NCBI GenBank assembly: GCA_022799755.1
Contig: JAAWOU010000001.1
Location: 1-64,000, forward strand
DNA from: Lachnospiraceae bacterium
GTDB taxonomy: Bacteria > Bacillota > Clostridia > Lachnospirales > Lachnospiraceae
Reading direction: 5' to 3'
DNA: 64,000 nucleotides
The notes beneath the pieces are model-generated. The model did not search any database, was not told the origin of the DNA, and saw only the letters and a list, made by a program, of their open reading frames with translations. Shown in pieces: positions 1-7,959 of this stretch. The stretch's first letter is position 1; every line of letters starts with the position of its first letter. The position numbers and the translations under genes are program-made.

Positions 1-73
1 TCGCACAACTTCTCTTGAAACGGCGCAATGCGCTGTCCAATGTTTCGTTTTCTTTTACGATTACGTTTGACAT
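1..73 (-). CDS. rpsU: 30S ribosomal protein S21, 5' end only
   Basis: The 24 visible codons, starting from the ATG at 73, read MSNVIVKENETLDSALRR and then a basic stretch. This is the highly conserved start of bacterial S21, a small basic protein of the 30S subunit near the mRNA exit that aids initiation. A GGGAGGG ribosome site precedes the start. The remaining ~35 codons lie outside the window. Identification rests on the N-terminus alone but that sequence is very distinctive. Confidence 0.88.
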   Translation of the reverse strand, partial: MSNVIVKENETLDSALRRFKRSCA

Positions 74-146
74 GTCCACCCGACCCTCCCTTCAGTCCCG
101 CAACATGACTGATTGGGTTATTTTTTATGTATTGCATATAGCCCAT

Positions 147-185
147 ACACAACTTTTATTATATCATAAAAGTTGTGTGAGTCAA
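147..185 (-). promoter_or_regulatory. rpsU promoter overlapped by a perfect palindrome
   Basis: On the minus strand TTGACT (185-180) and TATAAT (163-158) are 16 nt apart, upstream of rpsU. A perfect inverted repeat with 13-nt arms (147-159 and 166-178, 6-nt centre) covers the -10 box and most of the spacer. The geometry suggests an operator for a dimeric repressor, or a hairpin at the extreme 5' end of the transcript. The binding protein is not known. Confidence 0.6.
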
Positions 186-223
186 CAGTTTTTTACAGTT
201 TTTAGTAAAAAATTTTCAAAAAG

Positions 224-2974
224 TTATTTGCCGTATTTTCGGCCGTCAGGCACAATGCCGATCGTAAAAATCTCAAAGGGCTTCACTGTCATGTGATAGC
301 GGCCGTCCTCTCCCGGAACGGCGGCCCGAATTCTCTCTTCGATTACGTTGCTGTGGTACATCTCGCCGAACCAGCCCTGGCTTTCTATTGTCAGCTCCGC
401 GGTCTCTTTCGTCTCGTTTACAAAGCGGATGACGATATCCCTGGCGCCGTCCTTTTTCTTGAATCCTGTCAGATTCAGCCCTTTGCCGCTCCAGGTGAAG
501 AAGCCCGCTCTGGGCGGCAATGTCTTTTCCGCGGCACATGCCGACTGGGCTTTCAGGTAGCCGCCCTTTGACGCCGGACTCACCGCCCCCAGCTCTGTCT
601 GGAACAGATGTCCCTCCGTAAACGCCTCCGTGATCGCCTCCTTTTTGTAAGGGACGATCTCGTATGCGACGGTGTGGGTCCCGGGAAGCTGGGCCGCAGG
701 GGTGGGAAAATCCCCCCAGTCTCCCATTTCTCCGGTACAGCGCAGCAGCGTCACGGCAATGGTATTGTCCCTGTCCGGCAGCACCTCATACTCGTACAGG
801 CCGAAATTCGCCACCAGAATGCCGTCCGTCCCGTCGTCCATGGCCACAAAGTTCTGCTGGTGCTCACAGCCGCTGGGGTTCTGCCAGGCTTTGCCGTGAC
901 GGTTGGGGCGTTCCACCACCTCAAAGGTGGAATCCGCGAAATGGGTCTGCGCCTGCAGGTTTGTGGGTATCATCACCCTGACTCTGTGGTCTTTAGCGGT
1001 ATTGTGGATGGTGGTCTCCACCTTGAGCCCCTTTGCGCCGCGCTCCAGCCGCAAAAGCGTCGTGACGGCAAGCTCCGTCAGCCGGGTGCTCCTGCCCGCT
1101 TTCCGCTCATACAGGTCCACGCACTGGCGGCGTTCCCTGTCCAGCAATTCATCCGCGCCGTCGGGCACCATGATTTTGTGGTCGATCTGATAGGTACAGC
1201 GGTAGGGCTCATCCTCTATGAGCCGGACCCTCGCCTCTGTCCCCAGGGTGGTAATTTCCTCCATACCGGAATCCTGTATAAATATATACTCGTTTCCGAT
1301 ATCTCCGCAATCCTGGTAATAGCCGATCCGGGGATAATGCTTCCCGCTTTCCTTTTCCGTCACGGAATAGCTGCCGTCCCCGTGGATCTCCACCCGGAGG
1401 AAAGCATTTTCCATCACCTGCTTCGCGGGAGTCAGGGAAAGGCGCTTTTTATCCGGATTTTTTGTTCCGGAGGCCTCTTCCAGACGGTAGGCACAGTACC
1501 CCAGCGCCGGAACGTTCTCGGCCTCAAAGGTCACTTTGAGCTGCCTTGCCATATAGGGCTGGCGGAATCTGTCCTCCGGGAGCTCATAGCCAAAGCTTAC
1601 GCCCGCGTCCCGGATCGTGGCGGCAATCTCGTTTCCGTCCGCGTCCTTTAACACCAGCTCAGGGATCTGCAGTCTCTCCATCTCCTCATACTGCCCGGTA
1701 AGCCTCCCGCCATAGCTTCTCTTATAATCCACCATTACCTCCGCCATGCCGCTGCGGTTCCAGCCTGTGGTGTTGAACACCACAATAGGATATGGCGTTT
1801 CGGTGTGGATACGGTCCGCCATCCAGGCACAGCTGTCCGCAAACAGTTCCTTTGCCACCTGGCGGCTCTTGTCGAAGCGGATTTTGATCTCCTCGTTCAC
1901 GGGATCCACACTGCAGCCGCAGATGCTGTCATGGGGGTGGTTCTGCATCAGCGTTTTCCAGCTGTAGCGCAGAAGCTCCTCGGGATACGCCTTTCCGCAC
2001 AGGGAAGCCAGCGCGGCCATGGGCTCCGCCTCTTTTTCCAGCGCAGTCTCACAGACCCGGTTCATCTGTTTCAGCGGAATGTGGGAGGAGGTGGTGTTCA
2101 CCAGCGTAAAGCGGCCGTCCGTCTCCTGGCTGATCAGCTCCCCGCGCACGGTGGAGACATTTTTCAGCTCCCGGCTGACTGCGTCCACATAGGTGTTGAA
2201 GTCCGAGTGGATGAACTCTATGTCCGGATAGAGCTTTCTCGCCGTCTCCAGCGCCGCTCCCAAGTCTCTCTGCACCGGCTGATGATCGCAGCCGTTCATA
2301 AGCAGCAGATGGCGGGTTCCGGCAAACCGTCTTGCGCCTGCCAGCTTTTCCTCCCAGTAGACCTTTGCCGCTTCCTCCTCCACGGGAATCTCTATGCCGT
2401 TACTGTACCAATTGGCAAAGAGAATGCCGGGAAGAGCGCTGCCGTCCGGGGACTCCCACATCATCTCGGAATACATGGATTCGTATTCGCCTCCCTGGAC
2501 CTCATTGTTGAAGCCCACCGGCTTCACGCCCCGCCCGAACACCACTGCTTTCATGCCTGCCTGCTTTAAGAGCTGGGGCATCTGTCCCGCGTTGCCGAAA
2601 GCGTCGGGGAAATAGCCTACAGGGCAGAGTCCTCCGTATTCCAGAGCCTCCGCTCTTCCCACCAGGAGGTTGCGCACATTGGCCTCCCCGCTGGTCAGAA
2701 ACTCATCCTGCAGGATGTACCAGGGGCCGGCTGAAAATCTTCCCTCCCTGACATGTTTTTTCAGTCTTTCCCTGTTCTGGGGCTTGATCTCCAGATAGTC
2801 GTCCATCACGATGGTCTGCCCGTCCAGATGGAAACTGCTGAAAGCAGCGTCTTTTTCAAACAGCTCCATGGACTGGTCGATCAGGTCCACCAGCTTTATT
2901 CTGTGCTGTTCAAAGGCCATGTACCACTCTCTGTCCCAGTGAGAATGAGAAATGACATGTACGATTGTCTTCAT
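224..2974 (-). CDS. GH38 alpha-mannosidase
   Basis: A 916-aa cytoplasmic protein (no signal peptide) of glycoside hydrolase family 38, which removes alpha-mannosyl residues with a zinc-dependent retaining mechanism. Seen: N-terminal HSHWDREW with zinc-binding His/Asp, PDAFGNAGQMPQL carrying the likely nucleophile Asp, QNHPHDSICGCS as the second zinc-site stretch, then a long beta-rich C-terminal half. Length matches bacterial GH38 enzymes such as MngB. It follows the GH172-type gene by 237 nt and probably shares its promoter at 4322-4350. A role in degrading imported mannose-containing oligosaccharides is inferred; the exact linkage cannot be read from sequence. Confidence 0.88.
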   Translation of the reverse strand: MKTIVHVISHSHWDREWYMAFEQHRIKLVDLIDQSMELFEKDAAFSSFHLDGQTIVMDDYLEIKPQNRERLKKHVREGRFSAGPWYILQDEFLTSGEANVRNLLVGRAEALEYGGLCPVGYFPDAFGNAGQMPQLLKQAGMKAVVFGRGVKPVGFNNEVQGGEYESMYSEMMWESPDGSALPGILFANWYSNGIEIPVEEEAAKVYWEEKLAGARRFAGTRHLLLMNGCDHQPVQRDLGAALETARKLYPDIEFIHSDFNTYVDAVSRELKNVSTVRGELISQETDGRFTLVNTTSSHIPLKQMNRVCETALEKEAEPMAALASLCGKAYPEELLRYSWKTLMQNHPHDSICGCSVDPVNEEIKIRFDKSRQVAKELFADSCAWMADRIHTETPYPIVVFNTTGWNRSGMAEVMVDYKRSYGGRLTGQYEEMERLQIPELVLKDADGNEIAATIRDAGVSFGYELPEDRFRQPYMARQLKVTFEAENVPALGYCAYRLEEASGTKNPDKKRLSLTPAKQVMENAFLRVEIHGDGSYSVTEKESGKHYPRIGYYQDCGDIGNEYIFIQDSGMEEITTLGTEARVRLIEDEPYRCTYQIDHKIMVPDGADELLDRERRQCVDLYERKAGRSTRLTELAVTTLLRLERGAKGLKVETTIHNTAKDHRVRVMIPTNLQAQTHFADSTFEVVERPNRHGKAWQNPSGCEHQQNFVAMDDGTDGILVANFGLYEYEVLPDRDNTIAVTLLRCTGEMGDWGDFPTPAAQLPGTHTVAYEIVPYKKEAITEAFTEGHLFQTELGAVSPASKGGYLKAQSACAAEKTLPPRAGFFTWSGKGLNLTGFKKKDGARDIVIRFVNETKETAELTIESQGWFGEMYHSNVIEERIRAAVPGEDGRYHMTVKPFEIFTIGIVPDGRKYGK

Positions 2975-3211
2975 ATTGTCTCTCCTTTTTTCTGTCGGCT
3001 CCAGTTCCGTACCCGGCCCGGTGGGATAGACCGACGTCTCCGTGTCCTGACGCCTTAATTGCCGTCCTTTGCAGCCTGGATTTGGTCGAACAGCTCAGAG
3101 CAGCCTATGGTCATTTCCCAGGAAGCCGCGCTGCTCTGAAGACGGCCTGCGCGGATGCAAGGCATGACGGATGCCGTGTTTTCCGGCGAACTGCTCTGCC
3201 CGCTCTGGGTG

Positions 3212-4279
3212 CTATATGACTTCCAGGTAATCCCTGTCCGGAAGCGCGGGAAAGGGAGCCGTGGGCAGGGTCTGATACCAGTATGCCACGGATGCCATAT
3301 CATCCTGCAGAGGCAGGTAACGGCCCTCGCTTCTCCAACCCAGCGCCTGGATGGTCACTTTTAAGCTCCGGTCAAAGTAAATGGGATCCGGAATGTGCCA
3401 GCGGTACATGCCGAAGCGGAACTGGCTGCGGTAGAGTTTGTTCGGGGCCAGAACCTGCAGCCCTGTGTACGGCGTGGAGAAAGGCACATACTCGTCATGG
3501 GTCACGGGGTTCTCGAAATTGTAGGAGCCGCAGAAATAATCCTCGGTTCCGGTGCCGCAGATGGTAGGATAGTCCCTGTCCTCATCCATATAGAATTTGA
3601 TCTCGCCCTCTCCCCACCAGTTGCTGTTGTTCACGCCCCAGGCCATATAAGTGCCCACATACTGTCCTTTCCCTTCTATTCCGTCCACAATCGTATATAC
3701 ATCCTTGTAGGGCAGGGGATTCACTCTGCGGAACTGGGCATGGAAATATGCAACGGTCTCCGGCAGGGACTGCAGGGTATAATCAATCTGATAATAGATG
3801 ACCGTGTCATTGTCCGAGATGTTCTCCAGGGTCATGCGGCATTTGGACAAGAAAGGCATCTGCCAGTAGCAGTTGAAAGCGCTTCCGGGATTCACGCACA
3901 CAGCCAGAGACTGGATGGGGGCATACTCATTCCAGCCCATGCAGAAGAAATCTCCCACGGGACATTCCACGGAGGGGTTCTCCTGTCCGTCCCAGTAAAT
4001 GCGCAGAATCACGTCGCGCCAGCGTCCCTGGGGCGTCAGCCAGATATGGCGGATCATACCCGGACCATGGATATCGGCAATTTCATAGGTGCTCTTGGCC
4101 CGGATGCGGATATAGGGATTCACTTTCCATCCGATGCCCAGATCCCTGGCGGCCTGGCCCGCAATTCCGTCTTCCAGAGGGCACATGCCTCCCTTGCCGG
4201 GTTCTCCGGTAAAGTTTTCTGCGCTGATTGAGCGCGATTTTATGTCCGTGACCTGATACAGAGCAGATAAATCGAACAT
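3212..4279 (-). CDS. DUF2961 / GH172-family protein
   Basis: A 355-aa protein of the DUF2961 family, now glycoside hydrolase family GH172, whose studied members act on fructofuranosides or arabinofuranosides. Seen: the signature GTGTEDYF around residue 240, a beta-rich fold with many aromatic residues, and no signal peptide. The start at 4279 has an AAAGGAG site 7 nt upstream. It is the first gene after a good promoter and precedes the GH38 mannosidase, so the two likely work on the same glycan inside the cell. Substrate is not predictable from this sequence. Confidence 0.8.
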   Translation of the reverse strand: MFDLSALYQVTDIKSRSISAENFTGEPGKGGMCPLEDGIAGQAARDLGIGWKVNPYIRIRAKSTYEIADIHGPGMIRHIWLTPQGRWRDVILRIYWDGQENPSVECPVGDFFCMGWNEYAPIQSLAVCVNPGSAFNCYWQMPFLSKCRMTLENISDNDTVIYYQIDYTLQSLPETVAYFHAQFRRVNPLPYKDVYTIVDGIEGKGQYVGTYMAWGVNNSNWWGEGEIKFYMDEDRDYPTICGTGTEDYFCGSYNFENPVTHDEYVPFSTPYTGLQVLAPNKLYRSQFRFGMYRWHIPDPIYFDRSLKVTIQALGWRSEGRYLPLQDDMASVAYWYQTLPTAPFPALPDRDYLEVI

Positions 4280-4321
4280 TATAAATCTCCTTTCGTAAGG
4301 CTTTTTTACATTCTGATTTAT

Positions 4322-4350
4322 ACAGTATCATTATCCGGTTTTTTCGTCAA
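4322..4350 (-). promoter_or_regulatory. Promoter of the GH172-GH38 pair
   Basis: Minus-strand TTGACG (4350-4345) and TACTGT (4327-4322) are separated by 17 nt, about 45 nt before the GH172 start. The -35 box is near consensus and the -10 box is weak, which would fit an activator-dependent promoter. Confidence 0.5.
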
Positions 4351-4374
4351 GGAGAAGTATGTTATTAATCATTA

Positions 4375-5250
4375 TTATGAAAAATAAAGTGTAATCCGAA
4401 GACATCTGCCGTACAGGGCCGCGTCCGCTTCCCCGCCCATTTTCCGCATCAGCTCCCGGACAATATAAAGTCCCAGCCCCGAGGAGCCCTTTCCTCTGGC
4501 AGGGTCGCTTTTATAGAATCTGTCGAATATCTGCTCTGTATTGGGCGTATCATTTCCGGGGAGCAGGTTCTCGAACTGCAGCTGCTTTCCTGTCTGGCGG
4601 ACGGTGATCCCGCCCTCCCCATGCACCAGCGCATTTTGAATCAGATTCAGGAAGACGCGCTGCAAGGCCTCCTTGTGGGCCATGACGTAAAAATCTTCCG
4701 ACTCAAAACTCACATTGGGTGAGGTACCTGCCTCCTGAAATTTCGTGTAGAGGCTCAGGAGGCATTCGCCGAGCAGAGGCAGTACCTGAAGCCGCTCCGG
4801 CGAAAGAATGAAATCCTCGCCGGTCAGCTTCGTATATAAGAACATTTCCTCCAGCATGTCTTCCAGCTCCGACAGTCTTCTCTTTACCGCCGCAAGATAA
4901 TGCGCCTGTTTCCCGGCATCGCGGCATTCCTCTGCCAGCTGTACATAGCCGAAAGCCCCGGTGAGAGGGGTTCTGATATCGTGGGCCAAGCTGGTGATAT
5001 TCTGTTTCAGCTGTCTTTCGTCCCTTTCATACCGCAGATGAAGCGCGTCCCGAATGCGCAGGACGCGGTTCAACATCCGGCACAGCTCCAGTACCGGCTT
5101 CCGGCGGCTGTTCACTGTCAGCTCTATATGACTTCCCTCCGAGACCTCTTCCAGCTGTCTGCAGAGGGAGTGCAGTTCCTTTCGACTGCGCACACAGATA
5201 AAACTCAGATAGATACACAAAGCACTCAAAGCCGCCAGAAGAAGCTCCAT
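4375..5250 (-). CDS. Sensor histidine kinase
   Basis: A 291-aa two-component kinase. One N-terminal membrane segment (residues ~2-20) is followed by a short cytoplasmic linker, the dimerisation/phosphorylation motif SLAHDIRTPLTG with His90, and an ATPase domain with an N-box (NLIQNALVHG) and the G-boxes GSSGLGLYI. There is almost no extracellular sensor, as in kinases that sense together with a partner ABC transporter. It lies 56 nt after the permease gene and is the last gene of the unit RR-ATPase-permease-HK. The likely partner is the response regulator at 7156-7839. The signal, perhaps an antimicrobial peptide, is inferred from context only. Confidence 0.87.
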   Translation of the reverse strand: MELLLAALSALCIYLSFICVRSRKELHSLCRQLEEVSEGSHIELTVNSRRKPVLELCRMLNRVLRIRDALHLRYERDERQLKQNITSLAHDIRTPLTGAFGYVQLAEECRDAGKQAHYLAAVKRRLSELEDMLEEMFLYTKLTGEDFILSPERLQVLPLLGECLLSLYTKFQEAGTSPNVSFESEDFYVMAHKEALQRVFLNLIQNALVHGEGGITVRQTGKQLQFENLLPGNDTPNTEQIFDRFYKSDPARGKGSSGLGLYIVRELMRKMGGEADAALYGRCLRITLYFS

Positions 5251-5306
5251 ATCAATTCCGATCCTTTCCTGTCAATAAGACTTCCCTAATCAATTTTACG
5301 GGGAAA

Positions 5307-6113
5307 TCAGACGTCACGCTTCATGACCGTGATCATTGCCGCGGCAGTGTAAACCGCCAGGAATACCAGTCCCACGGCGACTCCTCTCAGATCTCCCGCA
5401 GAAGTATAAGCGGAGGGACCATATGTCAGATTAAAGTAGAGCGTATACTCTTCCCAGCCGCTTAGATGGAACTGCTGCGTGATGCCGGAAAGCAGTGTGA
5501 CGATAATGCCGCTTCCGCCCAATACCGCGCCCAGCACCCCTATGGTAACGTTGCGGCTCAGCACACAGAGCATGATGATCAGAGCCGCGAAGCCCATGGT
5601 CACCACCCAGACCCAGCCCAGATAGAACAGCGTCCCTTTCCAGTCAGACAGCGGAACCAGGTTATGGAACAGCAGATTCACCAGGGCGTTGAACGCAAAG
5701 CCGGCCGTCAGATACAGGAAATTCAGGATGCCTGACGCGATCAGCTTGCTGCCCACATAGGTCCAGCGCTCCCTGTGCAGAGGCAGGATATTCTTGATAA
5801 AGCCGCCCTGATAATCCCCGGATACCAACAGGGTCACCGCAATTCCGAAGATAAGGCTGTACATTCCTCCGTCCATATTGGCTTCCCGGAACATTCCCAG
5901 CAGGTCAATGCCTTCCAGATAGGTCTTGCCCATGTCCAGTTCGCTCAGTGTCAGCATGCCCAGCTTCAGCGCTGTCTGCTGGCCGTTTGGCGTGGCCAGC
6001 AGATAGGCCATGACATAGCTTAAGAAAATGACGCCCAGCATGCACAGAAAGCATACATAGACGGATTTGCTCTTCTTCATACGATATAGATCCATGCGCA
6101 GCTGATTAAACAT
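5307..6113 (-). CDS. ABC-2 type transporter permease
   Basis: A ~268-aa integral membrane protein with about six hydrophobic segments and a long soluble loop after the first (residues ~40-80), the layout of ABC-2/BcrB-type permeases. A GTG at 6122 is possible, but the ATG at 6113 has a better-placed GGGAGG site and is preferred. It overlaps the end of the ATPase gene by 8 nt, indicating translational coupling. With the ATPase it would form an exporter of the bacitracin/lantibiotic-immunity type. Substrate unknown. Confidence 0.82.
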   Translation of the reverse strand: MFNQLRMDLYRMKKSKSVYVCFLCMLGVIFLSYVMAYLLATPNGQQTALKLGMLTLSELDMGKTYLEGIDLLGMFREANMDGGMYSLIFGIAVTLLVSGDYQGGFIKNILPLHRERWTYVGSKLIASGILNFLYLTAGFAFNALVNLLFHNLVPLSDWKGTLFYLGWVWVVTMGFAALIIMLCVLSRNVTIGVLGAVLGGSGIIVTLLSGITQQFHLSGWEEYTLYFNLTYGPSAYTSAGDLRGVAVGLVFLAVYTAAAMITVMKRDV

Positions 6114-7065
6114 GCTCCTCACCTCCCTTGGATGCAGCGGATTCTTGACTTGTCAGATTGTCCATGCGGTTCAAAAAGTATTCTTCCAGATCCATGTGGT
6201 GGAATCCCGAGGAATGGACCTGTATCCCGTTGACGATCAGAAGCTGATTCAGTCCTGCGCCGTCTTTCAAATCATAGAGGCGTATCAGACGATTGTCCAT
6301 GACCTCTGCCTGTATGCTGGGCATTTGCTCCGAAATCAGGGGCAGCGCGCGCTTGCTGTCGTTCACTTCTATCTGAAAGTAATCCCTGCAGTTGTTTTCC
6401 AGACGCTCTCTGTCGATCTGTTCCACCAGATTCCCTGCCCTGATAATGCCGTAATGTGTGGCGATCTTGCTCAGTTCTCCCAGGATATGGGAGCTGATGA
6501 TGAGAGTCTTGCCCTCCTGGAACAGGGTGAGCAAAAGCTGGCGTACCTCCCTGGTGCCCTCGGGATCCAATCCGTTGATGGGCTCATCCAAAATCAACAG
6601 GTCCGGATTGCCTAAAAGCGCAAGCCCAATCCCCAGCCTCTGCTTCATACCCATGGAGAAATGGCGCACTTTCTTCCTGCCCGCATTCCCCAGGCCTGTG
6701 GTGTCCAGGATCCTGTCCACGTCCTTTTCGTCGGGGAGTCCCATGCATCTGGCTTTCAGCACCATATTCTCCCTTGCTGTCATACCGGGATACAGTCCGG
6801 CGGTTTCAATCAGGCTTCCGATCCGCCTTGCCACATAGGGATCGTCGGCCGGCTTCCCGAACAGTCTGATCTCTCCCTCCGTAGGCTTTGCAAGCCCGCA
6901 GAGCATCTTCAGCGTAGTGGATTTCCCGGCTCCGTTTCTACCGATGAATCCGTAGATCGATCCCTCTCTTACTTTCATATTCAGATGGCTCACCGCCGCT
7001 TTGCCCTTGTAGGTTTTGGTCAGCGACAGGGTTTCCACAGCCATCTTTTCCTGTTCTTTCGTCAT
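6106..7065 (-). CDS. ABC transporter ATP-binding protein, BcrA type
   Basis: A 319-aa ATPase. Walker A GRNGAGKST, signature FSMGMKQRLGIG (FSMGMKQR instead of LSGGQ is typical of BcrA/CcmA-like exporters), Walker B LLILDEPINGLD, followed by a C-terminal extension of about 100 residues that is usual in this group. It powers the permease encoded next, with overlapping genes. The neighbouring two-component system probably controls expression, as in bacitracin- or lantibiotic-resistance modules; that drug specificity is inferred from architecture, not shown. Confidence 0.87.
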   Translation of the reverse strand: MTKEQEKMAVETLSLTKTYKGKAAVSHLNMKVREGSIYGFIGRNGAGKSTTLKMLCGLAKPTEGEIRLFGKPADDPYVARRIGSLIETAGLYPGMTARENMVLKARCMGLPDEKDVDRILDTTGLGNAGRKKVRHFSMGMKQRLGIGLALLGNPDLLILDEPINGLDPEGTREVRQLLLTLFQEGKTLIISSHILGELSKIATHYGIIRAGNLVEQIDRERLENNCRDYFQIEVNDSKRALPLISEQMPSIQAEVMDNRLIRLYDLKDGAGLNQLLIVNGIQVHSSGFHHMDLEEYFLNRMDNLTSQESAASKGGEEHV

Positions 7066-7155
7066 TCCCTGAAATCTCCTTTCCTGATCTGCTGTCTATT
7101 ATGAACCGGAATCTTTCAAAAAGCGCTCAGAAAGGTTTAAGAAAAGGTAAAGATT

Positions 7156-7839
7156 TCAACAGAGCTTAAATCCCAGCCCCCAGACGGTCTGGATATAGCT
7201 GTCCGTGCCGCTTTCCCTTAGTTTTCCGCGGATATTGCTGATATGTACATTGATGGTCTTGTCCTCTGCCAGGTATTCCTCCCCCCAGGCATATTCATAG
7301 ATCATCTGCTTTGAGAACACTCTTTTGGGATTTCGGACAAGCAGCTCCAGAATCAGGAACTCATGGCGCGTGAGCACAACCGGCATTCCCGCGGCAGTCA
7401 TCTCCTGACTGTCCGGACGCAGCACCCATTCCCGATAAGTATAGGCGCATCCCTGAGGCATTTCATGCTCTGTCCCTGCTCTCCGCTCCTGCCTGCGCAG
7501 CTGTACCTGGATCCGAACCAGAAGCTCCTGGAGCTCGAAAGGCTTGCAGATATAATCCTCCGCTCCGTCGGACAGCACCTTTACCTTGCTGTCCAGCCCG
7601 CTCTTGGCAGACAGCACGATAACGGGCGCTTTCCCGGCAAACAGTTTCACCAGCTCCTCCCCCGCCACCCCCGGCAGCATCAGATCCAGAAGAACCAAAT
7701 CAAAGTGTTCCATGGAAAACAAGAGCTTTCCCTCGCTGCCGGAATAGGCCTGGGTACAGGCATAGCCATGGGACTCCAGGTATTCCTTTATCATTTGATT
7801 GTTGTCCGCGTCGTCCTCTATGATCAGCAAACGCTCCAT
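7156..7839 (-). CDS. OmpR-family response regulator
   Basis: A 227-aa regulator. Receiver domain with the acidic pocket at IIEDDAD, phospho-acceptor Asp52 in LLDLMLPG and Lys in CKPFE, followed by a winged-helix DNA-binding domain ending in YIQTVWGLGFKL. It is the first gene of the RR-ATPase-permease-HK unit; 90 nt separate it from the ATPase gene. Likely phosphorylated by the kinase at 4375-5250 and likely to regulate its own operon. Confidence 0.9.
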   Translation of the reverse strand: MERLLIIEDDADNNQMIKEYLESHGYACTQAYSGSEGKLLFSMEHFDLVLLDLMLPGVAGEELVKLFAGKAPVIVLSAKSGLDSKVKVLSDGAEDYICKPFELQELLVRIQVQLRRQERRAGTEHEMPQGCAYTYREWVLRPDSQEMTAAGMPVVLTRHEFLILELLVRNPKRVFSKQMIYEYAWGEEYLAEDKTINVHISNIRGKLRESGTDSYIQTVWGLGFKLC

Positions 7840-7959
7840 AAATATCCCCTCACAAAGCTTTTTTCTTATTTTTCCGGCTCCACCCGGTGATTTTCGGATG
7901 CGGAAACGGCAGCACCCGGTTCCCGATGCCGCCGTAATCTTTTGCCGTTATATCTCCGA

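Noticed and set aside
608-1651. A 347-codon plus-strand open frame opposite the GH38 gene
   Set aside because: It lies wholly inside a well-supported gene on the other strand, has no recognisable domain and reflects the codon bias of the real gene.
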